DNA from: an uncultured Cohaesibacter sp.
GTDB taxonomy: Bacteria > Pseudomonadota > Alphaproteobacteria > Rhizobiales > Cohaesibacteraceae
Length of the DNA stretch: 64,000 nucleotides
Assembly: GCF_963662805.1 (NCBI RefSeq)
Contig: NZ_OY759873.1
Span: forward strand, 62,001 to 126,000
Reading direction: 5' to 3'
In this document: in pieces, positions 30,205 through 38,445 of the stretch
Position numbering within the stretch: position 1 is the first letter of the stretch
Layout of the letters: each line of letters starts with the position of its first letter
Made by a program: the position numbers and the translations under genes
Notes under the pieces: generated by a model
What the model saw: only the letters and a program-made list of their open reading frames with translations
Database searches by the model: none
What the model was told of the DNA's origin: nothing

Positions 30205-31254
30205 ATGACGGAACAGTTCGAAGAGGGCGCGGCCCCGCGCTCCGATGACGTTGAGCAGCAGCCGAAAAAGAAGAAACAGCAGTTCCGCGCCAAGCGCCGA
30301 ACCGACGTTCACGGCTGGATCGCTCTCGACAAGCCCCTCAACATGACCTCAACGCAGGCTGTGGGCGCCATCAAGCGCATTTTCAACGTCAAGAAGGCAG
30401 GACACGCGGGCACGCTCGACCCTCTGGCGACCGGCTGTCTGCCCATCGCCATTGGCGAGGCCACCAAGACGGTGTCCTTTGTCATGGATGGATCAAAGGA
30501 ATATGAATTCACGGTGCGCTGGGGCGAGGAAACCGCCACGGACGACGCCGAAGGCGAACTGATCGACAGCTCTGCGCACCGGCCGACCGAGGAAGAGATC
30601 GAAGCCTGTCTTGATCACTTCACCGGCACCATCATGCAGGTGCCGCCGATTTTCTCCGCCATCAAGGTCAACGGCGAACGCGCCTATGATCTGGCGCGGG
30701 ACGGGGAAGAGGTAAAACTCGCCGCCCGCCCCATCGATGTACATCATCTGGAACTCATCGAATGCCCCGATGAGGATACCGCTGTTTTTGTCGCCGAATG
30801 CTCGAAAGGGACCTATGTCAGGTCGCTTGCGCGCGATATTGGGCGACATTTGGGAACGCGCGGCCACGTTGTGGCCCTGCGTCGGCTCATTTCCGGGCCA
30901 TTCAGTGAGGAAATGCTGATTTCGCTGGACGATCTGGAAAGCTTGAGCCATAGTGCGCCCGGCGAGGCTGGACAACGATCCGGGCTCGCCAATGCCTTGC
31001 TTCCTGTAGAGACCGCGCTGGACGACATCCCGGCTCTGGCCATCAACAGGAATGCCGCAGCAAGACTGCGCCGAGGACAATCGGTGCTGCTGCGTGGACA
31101 AGACGCCCCGATCGACGGTTACGCTTCCGCCATGAATGCAGGCATGCTCGTGGCCATCTGTGAAATTGTCGAAGGGGAACTCTGGCCGAGGCGTGTTTTC
31201 AACCTGCCTGATCATCCACCCGTCTTTGGCGGCGATGACCAGCCAATCGAATAG
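30205..31254 (+). CDS. truB: tRNA pseudouridine(55) synthase TruB
   Basis: Converts U55 to pseudouridine in the T-loop of all tRNAs. The 349-residue product has the catalytic motif GHAGTLDPLATG with Asp72, upstream GWIALDKPLNMTS, and SKGTYVRSLARDIG near 197-210. About 30 charged residues (QQPKKKKQQFRAKRR) precede the catalytic domain. The ATG follows GAGGGATAGCGACC. The gene lies between rbfA and rpsO as in most proteobacteria, and the rpsO start is nine bases after its stop. Confidence 0.97.
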   Translation: MTEQFEEGAAPRSDDVEQQPKKKKQQFRAKRRTDVHGWIALDKPLNMTSTQAVGAIKRIFNVKKAGHAGTLDPLATGCLPIAIGEATKTVSFVMDGSKEYEFTVRWGEETATDDAEGELIDSSAHRPTEEEIEACLDHFTGTIMQVPPIFSAIKVNGERAYDLARDGEEVKLAARPIDVHHLELIECPDEDTAVFVAECSKGTYVRSLARDIGRHLGTRGHVVALRRLISGPFSEEMLISLDDLESLSHSAPGEAGQRSGLANALLPVETALDDIPALAINRNAAARLRRGQSVLLRGQDAPIDGYASAMNAGMLVAICEIVEGELWPRRVFNLPDHPPVFGGDDQPIE

Positions 31255-31263
31255 GAGACCCCG

Positions 31264-31533
31264 ATGTCGATTACTGCTGAACGCAAGCAAGAACTGATCA
31301 AAGAATTTGCCACCAAAGACGGCGACACCGGTTCCCCCGAGGTACAGGTCGCTGTTCTGACCGAGCGGATCAACAATCTGACTGAGCACTTCAAGTCTCA
31401 CAAGAAAGATAACCACTCGCGTCGCGGCCTTCTCAAACTGGTTTCCCAGCGCCGTAAGCTGCTTGACTATGTCAAAGCAAAAGACGAGCCACGTTACCAG
31501 GACCTGATCACTCGACTGAGCCTGCGTCGATAA
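31264..31533 (+). CDS. rpsO: 30S ribosomal protein S15
   Basis: Primary 16S rRNA-binding protein of the central domain. The 89-residue length is exact for the family, with GDTGSPEVQVAVLTERINNL near 20-39 and the rRNA-contact HKKDNHSRRGLLKLVSQRRK near 46-65. AGGAG lies at the end of truB, eight bases before the ATG, so translation is tightly linked. A strong terminator begins seven bases after the stop, which should limit read-through to pnp. Confidence 0.98.
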   Translation: MSITAERKQELIKEFATKDGDTGSPEVQVAVLTERINNLTEHFKSHKKDNHSRRGLLKLVSQRRKLLDYVKAKDEPRYQDLITRLSLRR

Positions 31534-31539
31534 GCTGAT

Positions 31540-31575
31540 AAAAACGCGGTGGCCGGGTGGTCGCCGCGTTTTTGA
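31540..31575 (+). terminator. Intrinsic terminator after rpsO
   Basis: AAAAACGCGG (31540-31549) and CCGCGTTTTT (31564-31573) form a ten-base stem with a 14-base loop; the A and T tracts make it usable in both directions. It lies directly after the rpsO stop. Confidence 0.85.
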
Positions 31576-31650
31576 TATAGCCTGTCCCCTTTGCTCTCCT
31601 CTAGAAACTCTGCAATCGGGACCTTGCTCATTGCCAAGAGCGCGTTTCAT

Positions 31651-31884
31651 CTCAATTGAGACGTCGTTTGACGCCATTCCGGCGGGGAAACCCGCCCGCT
31701 GCTCTGGCACATGGTGACCAGAGTGGCTAAACAGAATCGATCCCCCGGCGGGGGACGGTGATTCACATCCCTCACAGGCAGGATTGCCAGCGGCTTTCCC
31801 GTCTTCAAAAGACAGGCGTTGAGCCCCTCGTTGTCTTGCCCGTGAGAAACTGAAAATTCGTGCCTCCGGATTATCCGAATCCGG
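31651..31884 (+). promoter_or_regulatory. Hairpin-rich region upstream of pnp
   Basis: The 378 bases between rpsO and pnp hold no gene but many compact inverted repeats: CTCAATTGAG palindrome (31651-31660), GGCGGG-GAAA-CCCGCC (31681-31696, GNRA tetraloop), CTCTGG/CCAGAG (31702-31723), TCCCCC-GGC-GGGGGA (31741-31755), GGCA-GGAT-TGCC (31777-31788), GTCTT-CAA-AAGAC (31801-31813) and CCGGATT-ATCCG-AATCCGG (31866-31884) just before the ribosome site. In E. coli pnp mRNA has a leader stem cut by RNase III for autoregulation; a comparable role here, or a separate small RNA, is inferred. Confidence 0.5.
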
Positions 31885-31911
31885 TTCCGGCATTCAAGAA
31901 AGGACATATGA

Positions 31912-34038
31912 ATGTTCGATATTCAAAGTGTAGAAATCGAATGGGGCGGCGAAAAGCTGGTCCTCGAGACCGGCAAGATTGCCCGTCAGGCCGATGGCGC
32001 CGTTGTCGCCAGCCTGGGTGGCACTACCGTTCTTGCGACCGTTGTATCCGCAAAGCAGCCGAAACCCGGCTTTGATTTCTTCCCCCTGACCGTCAACTAT
32101 CAGGAAAAAGCCTACGCAGCCGGCAAGATCCCCGGTGGCTACTTCAAACGTGAAGGCCGTCCGAGCGAGAAGGAAACCCTTGTTTCCCGTCTCATCGACC
32201 GTCCGATCCGTCCGCTGTTCGTTGAAGGCTACAAATGCGAAACCCAGGTCATCATCACCGTGCTCAGCCACGATCTGGAAAATGATCCGGACGTGCTCAG
32301 CATGGTCGCAGCATCTGCTGCCCTGACCCTCTCTGGCGTTCCCTTCATGGGTCCGATCGGCGGCGCTCGCGTTGGCCTGATCAATGACGAGTTCGTTCTG
32401 AACCCGCGCATCGACCAGATGGAAGACAGCAAGCTCGACCTGATCGTTGCCGGTACCACCGACGCTGTTCTGATGGTGGAATCCGAAGCGCAGAACCTGA
32501 GCGAAAAGACCATGCTCGACGCTGTGATGTTCGGCCACCGTGGCTTCCAGCCGGTTATCGAAGCGATCATCAAGCTCGCCGAGAAAGCTGCCAAGGAACC
32601 GCGTGAATTCTCCATGCCGGATTACTCCGAGCTGGCTGCCAAGGTTGAAGAGATCGCTGGCGAAGGCCTGTCTGCTGCCTTCAAGATCGCTGCCAAGACC
32701 GAACGCTACGCTGCCATCGACGAAGTGAAAGCAAAAGTCTTCGAAACGCTCTGCAACCCCGAAGACGAAAATGCAGCTGACAGCGTTGTTGTCGGTGATC
32801 TGTTCAAGAAAGCCGAAGCGAAAATCGTTCGCGGCCAGATCATCGAAACCAGCAGCCGCATCGACGGTCGCGACCTCCAGACCGTCCGTCAGATCACCTC
32901 TGAAGTTGGTTCCCTGCCCCGTACCCATGGATCCGCCCTGTTCACCCGTGGTGAAACCCAGGCGCTGGTCGTGGCAACGCTCGGTACCGGTGACGACGAG
33001 CAGTTCGTCGACAGCCTTTCCGGCACCTACAAAGAAACCTTCATGCTGCACTACAACTTCCCTCCCTATTCCGTGGGTGAAGCTGGCCGCATGGGTTCTC
33101 CGGGACGCCGCGAAATCGGTCATGGCAAACTGGCATGGCGCGCCGTGCATCCGATGCTTCCGGCTCATCATGAATTCCCCTACACCCTGCGTGTCGTGTC
33201 CGAAGTGACCGAATCCAACGGTTCGTCCTCCATGGCAACCGTTTGCGGTACCTCTCTGGCCCTGATGGACGCTGGCGTTCCGCTCAAGGCACCTGTTGCC
33301 GGTATCGCCATGGGTCTGATCAAGGAAGGCGACAAGTTCGCAGTTCTGTCCGACATCCTTGGTGACGAAGATCACCTCGGCGACATGGACTTCAAGGTTG
33401 CCGGTACGTCTGAAGGCATCACCTCGCTGCAGATGGACATCAAGATCGACGGCATCACCGAAGAGATCATGCAGGTCGCTCTGGAGCAGGCAAAAGGCGG
33501 TCGTCTTCATATTCTGGGCGAAATGGGCAAAGCTCTTGGCGAAGCCCGCTCGGAAGTTGGTGAATTTGCACCGCGCATCGAAACCCTGCAGATCCCTGTC
33601 GACAAGATCCGTGAAGTCATCGGTTCCGGCGGCAAGGTCATCCGCGAAATCGTTGAGAAAACCGGCGCGAAAGTTGACATCAACGACGACGGCATCATCA
33701 AGGTTGCCTCCTCTGATGGCGCTGCGATCACCGCTGCTGTCAACTGGATCAAATCCATTGCGGCCGAGCCGGAAGTGGGCGAGATCTACAAGGGCAAAGT
33801 CGTAAAAACTGTCGATTTCGGCGCTTTCGTCAACTTCTTCGGCGCGCGCGATGGCCTCGTACACATCTCGCAGCTGACCCCGGCCCGGACCAACAAGGTC
33901 ACCGACGTGGTCAAGGAAGGCGACAGCGTCTTCGTCAAGCTTCTGGGCTTTGACGAGCGCGGCAAGGTCCGCCTGTCCATGAAGATCGTTGATCAGGAAA
34001 CCGGCGAAGAAATCAAGCAGGAGCCAAAAGGCGAATAA
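31912..34038 (+). CDS. pnp: Polyribonucleotide nucleotidyltransferase (PNPase)
   Basis: Phosphorolytic 3'-5' exoribonuclease and degradosome component. The 708 residues comprise two RNase PH domains (the second beginning IDGRDLQTVRQITSEVGSLP near 319), an all-helical linker, a KH domain (IREVIGSGGKVIREIVEKTG near 565) and an S1 domain (GEIYKGKVVKTVDFGAFVNF near 623). The ATG at 31912 overlaps another ATG in a different frame at 31908; AGGA lies six bases before it in the sequence AAAGGACAT. A strong terminator follows 40 bases after the stop. Confidence 0.98.
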   Translation: MFDIQSVEIEWGGEKLVLETGKIARQADGAVVASLGGTTVLATVVSAKQPKPGFDFFPLTVNYQEKAYAAGKIPGGYFKREGRPSEKETLVSRLIDRPIRPLFVEGYKCETQVIITVLSHDLENDPDVLSMVAASAALTLSGVPFMGPIGGARVGLINDEFVLNPRIDQMEDSKLDLIVAGTTDAVLMVESEAQNLSEKTMLDAVMFGHRGFQPVIEAIIKLAEKAAKEPREFSMPDYSELAAKVEEIAGEGLSAAFKIAAKTERYAAIDEVKAKVFETLCNPEDENAADSVVVGDLFKKAEAKIVRGQIIETSSRIDGRDLQTVRQITSEVGSLPRTHGSALFTRGETQALVVATLGTGDDEQFVDSLSGTYKETFMLHYNFPPYSVGEAGRMGSPGRREIGHGKLAWRAVHPMLPAHHEFPYTLRVVSEVTESNGSSSMATVCGTSLALMDAGVPLKAPVAGIAMGLIKEGDKFAVLSDILGDEDHLGDMDFKVAGTSEGITSLQMDIKIDGITEEIMQVALEQAKGGRLHILGEMGKALGEARSEVGEFAPRIETLQIPVDKIREVIGSGGKVIREIVEKTGAKVDINDDGIIKVASSDGAAITAAVNWIKSIAAEPEVGEIYKGKVVKTVDFGAFVNFFGARDGLVHISQLTPARTNKVTDVVKEGDSVFVKLLGFDERGKVRLSMKIVDQETGEEIKQEPKGE

Positions 34039-34079
34039 GCCTTTCACGAGCACCCGCTCGCTTGAAACGAGACAAGGAA

Positions 34080-34111
34080 AAGGCCCGTCAGTTCGCTGAC
34101 GGGCCTTTTTC
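34080..34111 (+). terminator. Intrinsic terminator after pnp
   Basis: AAGGCCCGTCAG (34080-34091), loop TTCG, CTGACGGGCCTT (34096-34107) then TTT. A 12-base stem capped by a stable UUCG tetraloop. It lies between pnp and the convergent EAL gene. Confidence 0.92.
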
Positions 34112-34138
34112 AATTCTGAGGCGACCGGCACCGGGTAT

Positions 34139-35704
34139 TCAGGCGCACAGGCTCTTGTTCTTGATCAATTTGAGTTTTGTGGTTTCGGCGCTCGGTTCGG
34201 GCTCGGTCATTTCAAACCCGGGTTCGGCATCCAGATCCCTTGGACGGCCAAGCAGGAATCCCTGCACCTCATGACAACCGGCAATGCGCAGCATTTCGAG
34301 GGTTTCCTTGTCCTCGATGCCTTCAGCAAGGATTTCGATATCAAGGCTCTTGCCGATGCCGATCATCGCGGAAACGATTGCCATATTGCCGCTGCCCTGA
34401 GACAGATCGCTGACAAAGGAGCGATCAATCTTGATCTTGTCGATGGGAAAAGCAGAGAGGTAGCTGAGAGACGAATAGCCCGTACCGAAATCATCAAGCG
34501 CGATGGTGATACCCATCTCGCGCAGCTGACGCAGCGTGTCGATGGTGCGCTGACTGGTCTGGATGAACAGGCTCTCGGTGACCTCAAGCTCGAGGCGACG
34601 TGGGTCGAGACCAGTCTCGTTCAGGATCCTTTTCACCGTCTTGACCAGATCCGTCTTCTTGAACTGGATCGGCGACAGGTTGACCGCCACTCGCAGGGGC
34701 TGCTTCCAACTGGCTGCCCGGCGACAGGATTCGCGCAAGGCGAATTCAGACAGGGGCAGGATCATGCCGTTGCGCTCGGCGATTTGAATGAAGGTACCGG
34801 GAGACACCCAGCCGCGGCTGGGATGATCCCAGCGCATGAGGGCCTCAAAGCCGGTCTGACGGCCGGTCTGGGTGCAAAATTGCGGCTGGAAATGGAGATG
34901 GAATTCCTTTTGGGCAATCGACTTGCCCATTTCCTGCGACAATTGATGGTCCATGTGGGCGCGCACATCCTGTCGCTGCTCAAAACGACAGATCTGGTCG
35001 CGTCCTTCCTGCTTGGCGCGCAGAAGCGCCATCTTGCCCTGTTGCAACAGAGCCCCGGCCCGATAGCCATGTTCGGGGAAAAGAACGAAGCCGCCTGATA
35101 CGGTGATATCGATCGGGCGGCCATGAAAGCGATAGGGCTGCTTGAGATAGGCATGAAGGATCTGGATACGCTGCTCAAATGTCGAGCTTGGCCCCCTTTC
35201 CTCCAGAATGATCGCGAATTCGTTGCCTGACAATCGCGCTACCAGCGCAGTCTCTTTCTGAAAATGCTTCAGGCGAGAGGCAAATTCCTGCAGCAGGAGA
35301 TCACCGTTTTCAGAGCCCAGAATGGTGTCAAGCTCCTTGAACCGATCGATATCGACCAACAGAAGGGCGAAAGGCTTGTTCTGAAAATGAGCCGACTTCA
35401 GACGCTCGAACAGGGACGACAGAAACAACTGGCGGCTTGCCAGTCCGGTCAGGCTGTCGGTGTGCTTGAGCTGGTTGACATGCTCGCGGTATCTGCTTCT
35501 CAGTCTGGAATAGGCGACGGCGAGATAGAGACAGAAATAGGCTGCAAAAGCGCCAAATGCCAGAATTGACAGTTGTCTCAGGTGCGGATTGGATGCCCCC
35601 GAAAAGACGAAGGCAACACTGATCAGCAACAAAAAGATTGCTGTCTTGATGGTCGCATGGCCCTTCGGGTCGAGGGACGCTGTGGTCATCAAAGGCTGTC
35701 GCAT
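34139..35704 (-). CDS. Membrane-anchored protein with degenerate GGDEF and intact EAL domains
   Basis: Predicted cyclic-di-GMP phosphodiesterase of 521 residues. Two N-terminal membrane helices (TAIFLLLISVAFVFSGA and LAFGAFAAYFCLYLAVAYS) are followed by a GGDEF domain (TDSLTGLASRQLF, DIDRFKELDT) whose active-site motif reads SGNEF, so cyclase activity is unlikely. The EAL domain (near 255-500) keeps FEALMRW, NLSPIQF, LELEVTES, DDFGTGYSS and KIDRSFV, the metal and substrate residues of active enzymes. No sensor domain is present outside the membrane part. It is downstream of, and about half identical by eye to, the next GGDEF-EAL gene on the same strand, 225 bases away. Confidence 0.93.
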   Translation of the reverse strand: MRQPLMTTASLDPKGHATIKTAIFLLLISVAFVFSGASNPHLRQLSILAFGAFAAYFCLYLAVAYSRLRSRYREHVNQLKHTDSLTGLASRQLFLSSLFERLKSAHFQNKPFALLLVDIDRFKELDTILGSENGDLLLQEFASRLKHFQKETALVARLSGNEFAIILEERGPSSTFEQRIQILHAYLKQPYRFHGRPIDITVSGGFVLFPEHGYRAGALLQQGKMALLRAKQEGRDQICRFEQRQDVRAHMDHQLSQEMGKSIAQKEFHLHFQPQFCTQTGRQTGFEALMRWDHPSRGWVSPGTFIQIAERNGMILPLSEFALRESCRRAASWKQPLRVAVNLSPIQFKKTDLVKTVKRILNETGLDPRRLELEVTESLFIQTSQRTIDTLRQLREMGITIALDDFGTGYSSLSYLSAFPIDKIKIDRSFVSDLSQGSGNMAIVSAMIGIGKSLDIEILAEGIEDKETLEMLRIAGCHEVQGFLLGRPRDLDAEPGFEMTEPEPSAETTKLKLIKNKSLCA

Positions 35705-35929
35705 GATTTCACTCAGCTGTTGTAAACCTTGCTGAACAATATCGGTTAGTGTCTGAAGAATATGGAAAATTTACTGGTTAACAAACAGTACGCTTAAGAT
35801 TATCTGTATTTTAACCATGCCTTGTATCGCCATTTGGTTGGCATCATTCCCGAGAGGGATGCGCGCACTTGATCGCGGCCCTTCGAACGGTGCCATTGCG
35901 TGTGGGAAGACGTGAAAGACGCTATGTCG

Positions 35930-37468
35930 TCAGGCGGAGATTGCCTTGAGATCCCTTGACGGCGGCAGCATTTCTTCACCCGGCTCAATGGAAATGTCTC
36001 TTGGTTTGCCGAGCAGATAACCTTGCGCCTCATTGACACCGGCCAGCCGCAGCAATTCATAGGATTCCTGATCCTCAATCCCTTCGGCGGTAATGCGCAT
36101 GTCGAGGCTCTTGCCCATGCCGATGACGGCAGAAATGATGGCCATGGAGCTCTTGTCGGTCGCCAGGTGCTGAACAAAGCTGCGATCAATCTTGATCTTG
36201 TCGAACGGGAAGCTCGTCAGATAGGCGAGAGAGGAATAGCCAGTACCGAAGTCGTCAAGGGCAATGGAGATGCCCATCTTCTGCAGACGCTTCAGATCGG
36301 TCGAAACTCGATCATCGATATCGATGAACAGGCTTTCGGTCACCTCAAGCTCGAGGCGATGAGGATCAAGCCCGGTATCGAGCAGGATTTCTGAGACCCG
36401 TTCGTGAATCTCGCACTGTTGCATCTGCACCGGCGAAAGATTCACCGCGACCTTCAAGGGATTGACCCACTTGCTCGCTGTTTCGCAGGCCATCCTGAGG
36501 ATCAGATCCGACAAGGGCAGAATCAGGCCGTTCTTCTCGGCGATGGGAATGAAGATTTCAGGTGAAATGATGCCGCGATCCCGATGATGCCAACGGATGA
36601 GGGCCTCAAAGCCCGCCAGCTTGCCGTTGGCAAAACTATATTGCGGCTGATAGAAGAGCCGGAATTCGCCATCCTGCAGGGCCCGGTCCATGTCATGGGA
36701 CAGAAAGTGGCAATCGAGCATCTTGGGATCGGCAACATCATCGTAGCAATAGATCCTGTCGTGACCGTCCTGCTTGGCGCGCTCAAGGGCAAAATGCGCA
36801 TTCTGGAACAGGGATTCGGCTTCTACCGCGTCATCGGGGAACAGGGTAATGCCGACAGAATAAGTCAGATCGACGGACTGCTTATGACACTCATAAGACC
36901 TGTAAAGGGAATCGAAGACCTTGCGGATCTTGGCTTCAAGATCGCTGTCGGAGCCGTCGTAGGGCAGCATCAGGGCAAACTCGTCGCCGCTGAGTCGCGC
37001 AGCATCGCGCTCGTAGGTCGCCAGCTTGGCCAGACGCTCGCCGAGCTGCTGGAGCACCTGATCGGCGGATGTATAGCCCAGAAAGGCATTGAGTTCCTTG
37101 AAGCGATCGATATCGAGACAGATCAGCGCAAAGGGAAACTTGTCCTTGTTCATCGACACGCGCTGCTCGAGCTGATCGTGAAAAGCCTCGCGGTTGGCAA
37201 TGTTGGTCAGCTTGTCGGTTGCTGCCAGACTGTCGAGCTCCTTGGCCGCTTTCAACCGGTCACGGTTCAAATGCAACAGAAACAGGCAGGAGAGCGCCGA
37301 GATCAACGCTATCATCGACATCTGGACGACAAAGAGCGTACCAGAGTCCTGACTTTCCATCAGAACGAAGATTCCCGTTGCAACAATGAAGTTGGCCGAA
37401 ATCAATCCCAACAGCGCCGCAAAGTGCCGTGCTGTGTCCCTGTCAAATTTTGCCAATAAGCTGATCAT
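35930..37468 (-). CDS. Membrane-anchored GGDEF-EAL protein (SGDEF variant)
   Basis: Predicted dual-domain cyclic-di-GMP enzyme of 512 residues. It has two N-terminal membrane helices (LLGLISANFIVATGIFVLM and VVQMSMIALISALSCLFLL), a GGDEF domain with active-site motif SGDEF (D and E of the catalytic centre kept, first Gly replaced by Ser) and an EAL domain with FEALIRW, LELEVTES, DDFGTGYSS and KIDRSFV. Some SGDEF cyclases are active, so both synthesis and hydrolysis are possible. The layout and sequence resemble the adjacent 34139-35704 gene closely, which points to tandem duplication followed by loss of cyclase residues in the other copy. Confidence 0.93.
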   Translation of the reverse strand: MISLLAKFDRDTARHFAALLGLISANFIVATGIFVLMESQDSGTLFVVQMSMIALISALSCLFLLHLNRDRLKAAKELDSLAATDKLTNIANREAFHDQLEQRVSMNKDKFPFALICLDIDRFKELNAFLGYTSADQVLQQLGERLAKLATYERDAARLSGDEFALMLPYDGSDSDLEAKIRKVFDSLYRSYECHKQSVDLTYSVGITLFPDDAVEAESLFQNAHFALERAKQDGHDRIYCYDDVADPKMLDCHFLSHDMDRALQDGEFRLFYQPQYSFANGKLAGFEALIRWHHRDRGIISPEIFIPIAEKNGLILPLSDLILRMACETASKWVNPLKVAVNLSPVQMQQCEIHERVSEILLDTGLDPHRLELEVTESLFIDIDDRVSTDLKRLQKMGISIALDDFGTGYSSLAYLTSFPFDKIKIDRSFVQHLATDKSSMAIISAVIGMGKSLDMRITAEGIEDQESYELLRLAGVNEAQGYLLGKPRDISIEPGEEMLPPSRDLKAISA

Positions 37469-37562
37469 AACATGCCTGACGGTTCCGCGATCGGACCACC
37501 TTACATGACAGGCTCTGAATCTGAGGCTAATGGGAATGGTTAAATTTCATTTAGCCCTGCAC

Positions 37563-37587
37563 AAAAAAGGAGGGCCTTGCCCTCCTT
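37563..37587 (-). terminator. Intrinsic terminator after fabI
   Basis: On the minus strand AAGGAGGGC-AAG-GCCCTCCTT is followed by TTTT (plus-strand stem 37567-37575 with 37579-37587, A run 37563-37568). It separates the fab operon from the GGDEF-EAL genes. Confidence 0.85.
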
Positions 37588-37632
37588 GATTTTGTACATC
37601 TGTTGCAACAGCCTGAGCCTTGCATTCTCTGA

Positions 37633-38433
37633 CTAGTAGAGTTTGGACAAGGCTTCCAGCGTCGGCATGGAAATGCAATTGTAGCCGGAGTCGACAAAGT
37701 GGGTTTCGCCGGTCACCTTTTTCGACAGGTCGGACAACAGATAGAGTGCCGTACCCCCGACATCTTCGATTGTGCAGACATCGCGAAGAGGGCTGTTGTC
37801 CCGCTGATAATTGTACATCATGCGGGCGTCGGCGATGCCTGCGCCAGCAAGGGTGCGGACGGGGCCGGCCGAAATGGCGTTTACACGGATGCCTGATGGG
37901 CCGAAGTCGGCCGCAAGGTAGCGAACCGAGGCTTCGAGTGCAGCCTTGGCGACACCCATGACATTGTAGTTGGGCATGACACGGATCGAACCGGCATAGG
38001 TCAGCGTGATCATGGAGCCACCGTCTGTCATCATGTCAGCGGCGCGCTTGGCAACCTCGGTGAAGGAGAAGCAGGAGATGACCATCGTGCGGGAGAAATT
38101 GTCCCGGCTGGTGTCAGCATAGCGACCCTTCAGCTCATTCTTGTCGGAAAAGCCGATGGCGTGAACGATGAAGTCCAGCTTGCCCCATTTTTCCTTCAGG
38201 GCGTCAAAGACGGCATCGACGCTATCAAGATCCTCGACATCACATGGCAAGATGATGTCCGAGTTGACCTGCTCAGCCAGCGGCTTGACACGCTTTCCCA
38301 GCGCGTCTCCCTGATAGGTGAAGGCCAGTTCCGCGCCCTGAGCGTGAAGCGCCTGAGCGATGCCCCAGGCAATAGAGTTTGCGTTCGCGACGCCCATGAT
38401 CAGGCCGCGTTTTCCTTGCATAAGTCCGGTCAT
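37633..38433 (-). CDS. fabI: Enoyl-[acyl-carrier-protein] reductase FabI
   Basis: NADH-dependent short-chain dehydrogenase that performs the last reduction in each fatty acid elongation cycle; the target of triclosan. The 266 residues show the atypical cofactor motif GVANANSIAWGIA near 14-26 and the catalytic Tyr-x6-Lys (YNVMGVAK). It is the last gene of fabA-fabB-fabI; its ATG is 12 bases from the fabB stop. Rhizobiales usually carry a second FabI elsewhere, so which one is the main housekeeping copy cannot be told here. Confidence 0.97.
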   Translation of the reverse strand: MTGLMQGKRGLIMGVANANSIAWGIAQALHAQGAELAFTYQGDALGKRVKPLAEQVNSDIILPCDVEDLDSVDAVFDALKEKWGKLDFIVHAIGFSDKNELKGRYADTSRDNFSRTMVISCFSFTEVAKRAADMMTDGGSMITLTYAGSIRVMPNYNVMGVAKAALEASVRYLAADFGPSGIRVNAISAGPVRTLAGAGIADARMMYNYQRDNSPLRDVCTIEDVGGTALYLLSDLSKKVTGETHFVDSGYNCISMPTLEALSKLY

Positions 38434-38445
38434 CTGTGCCCGCCT

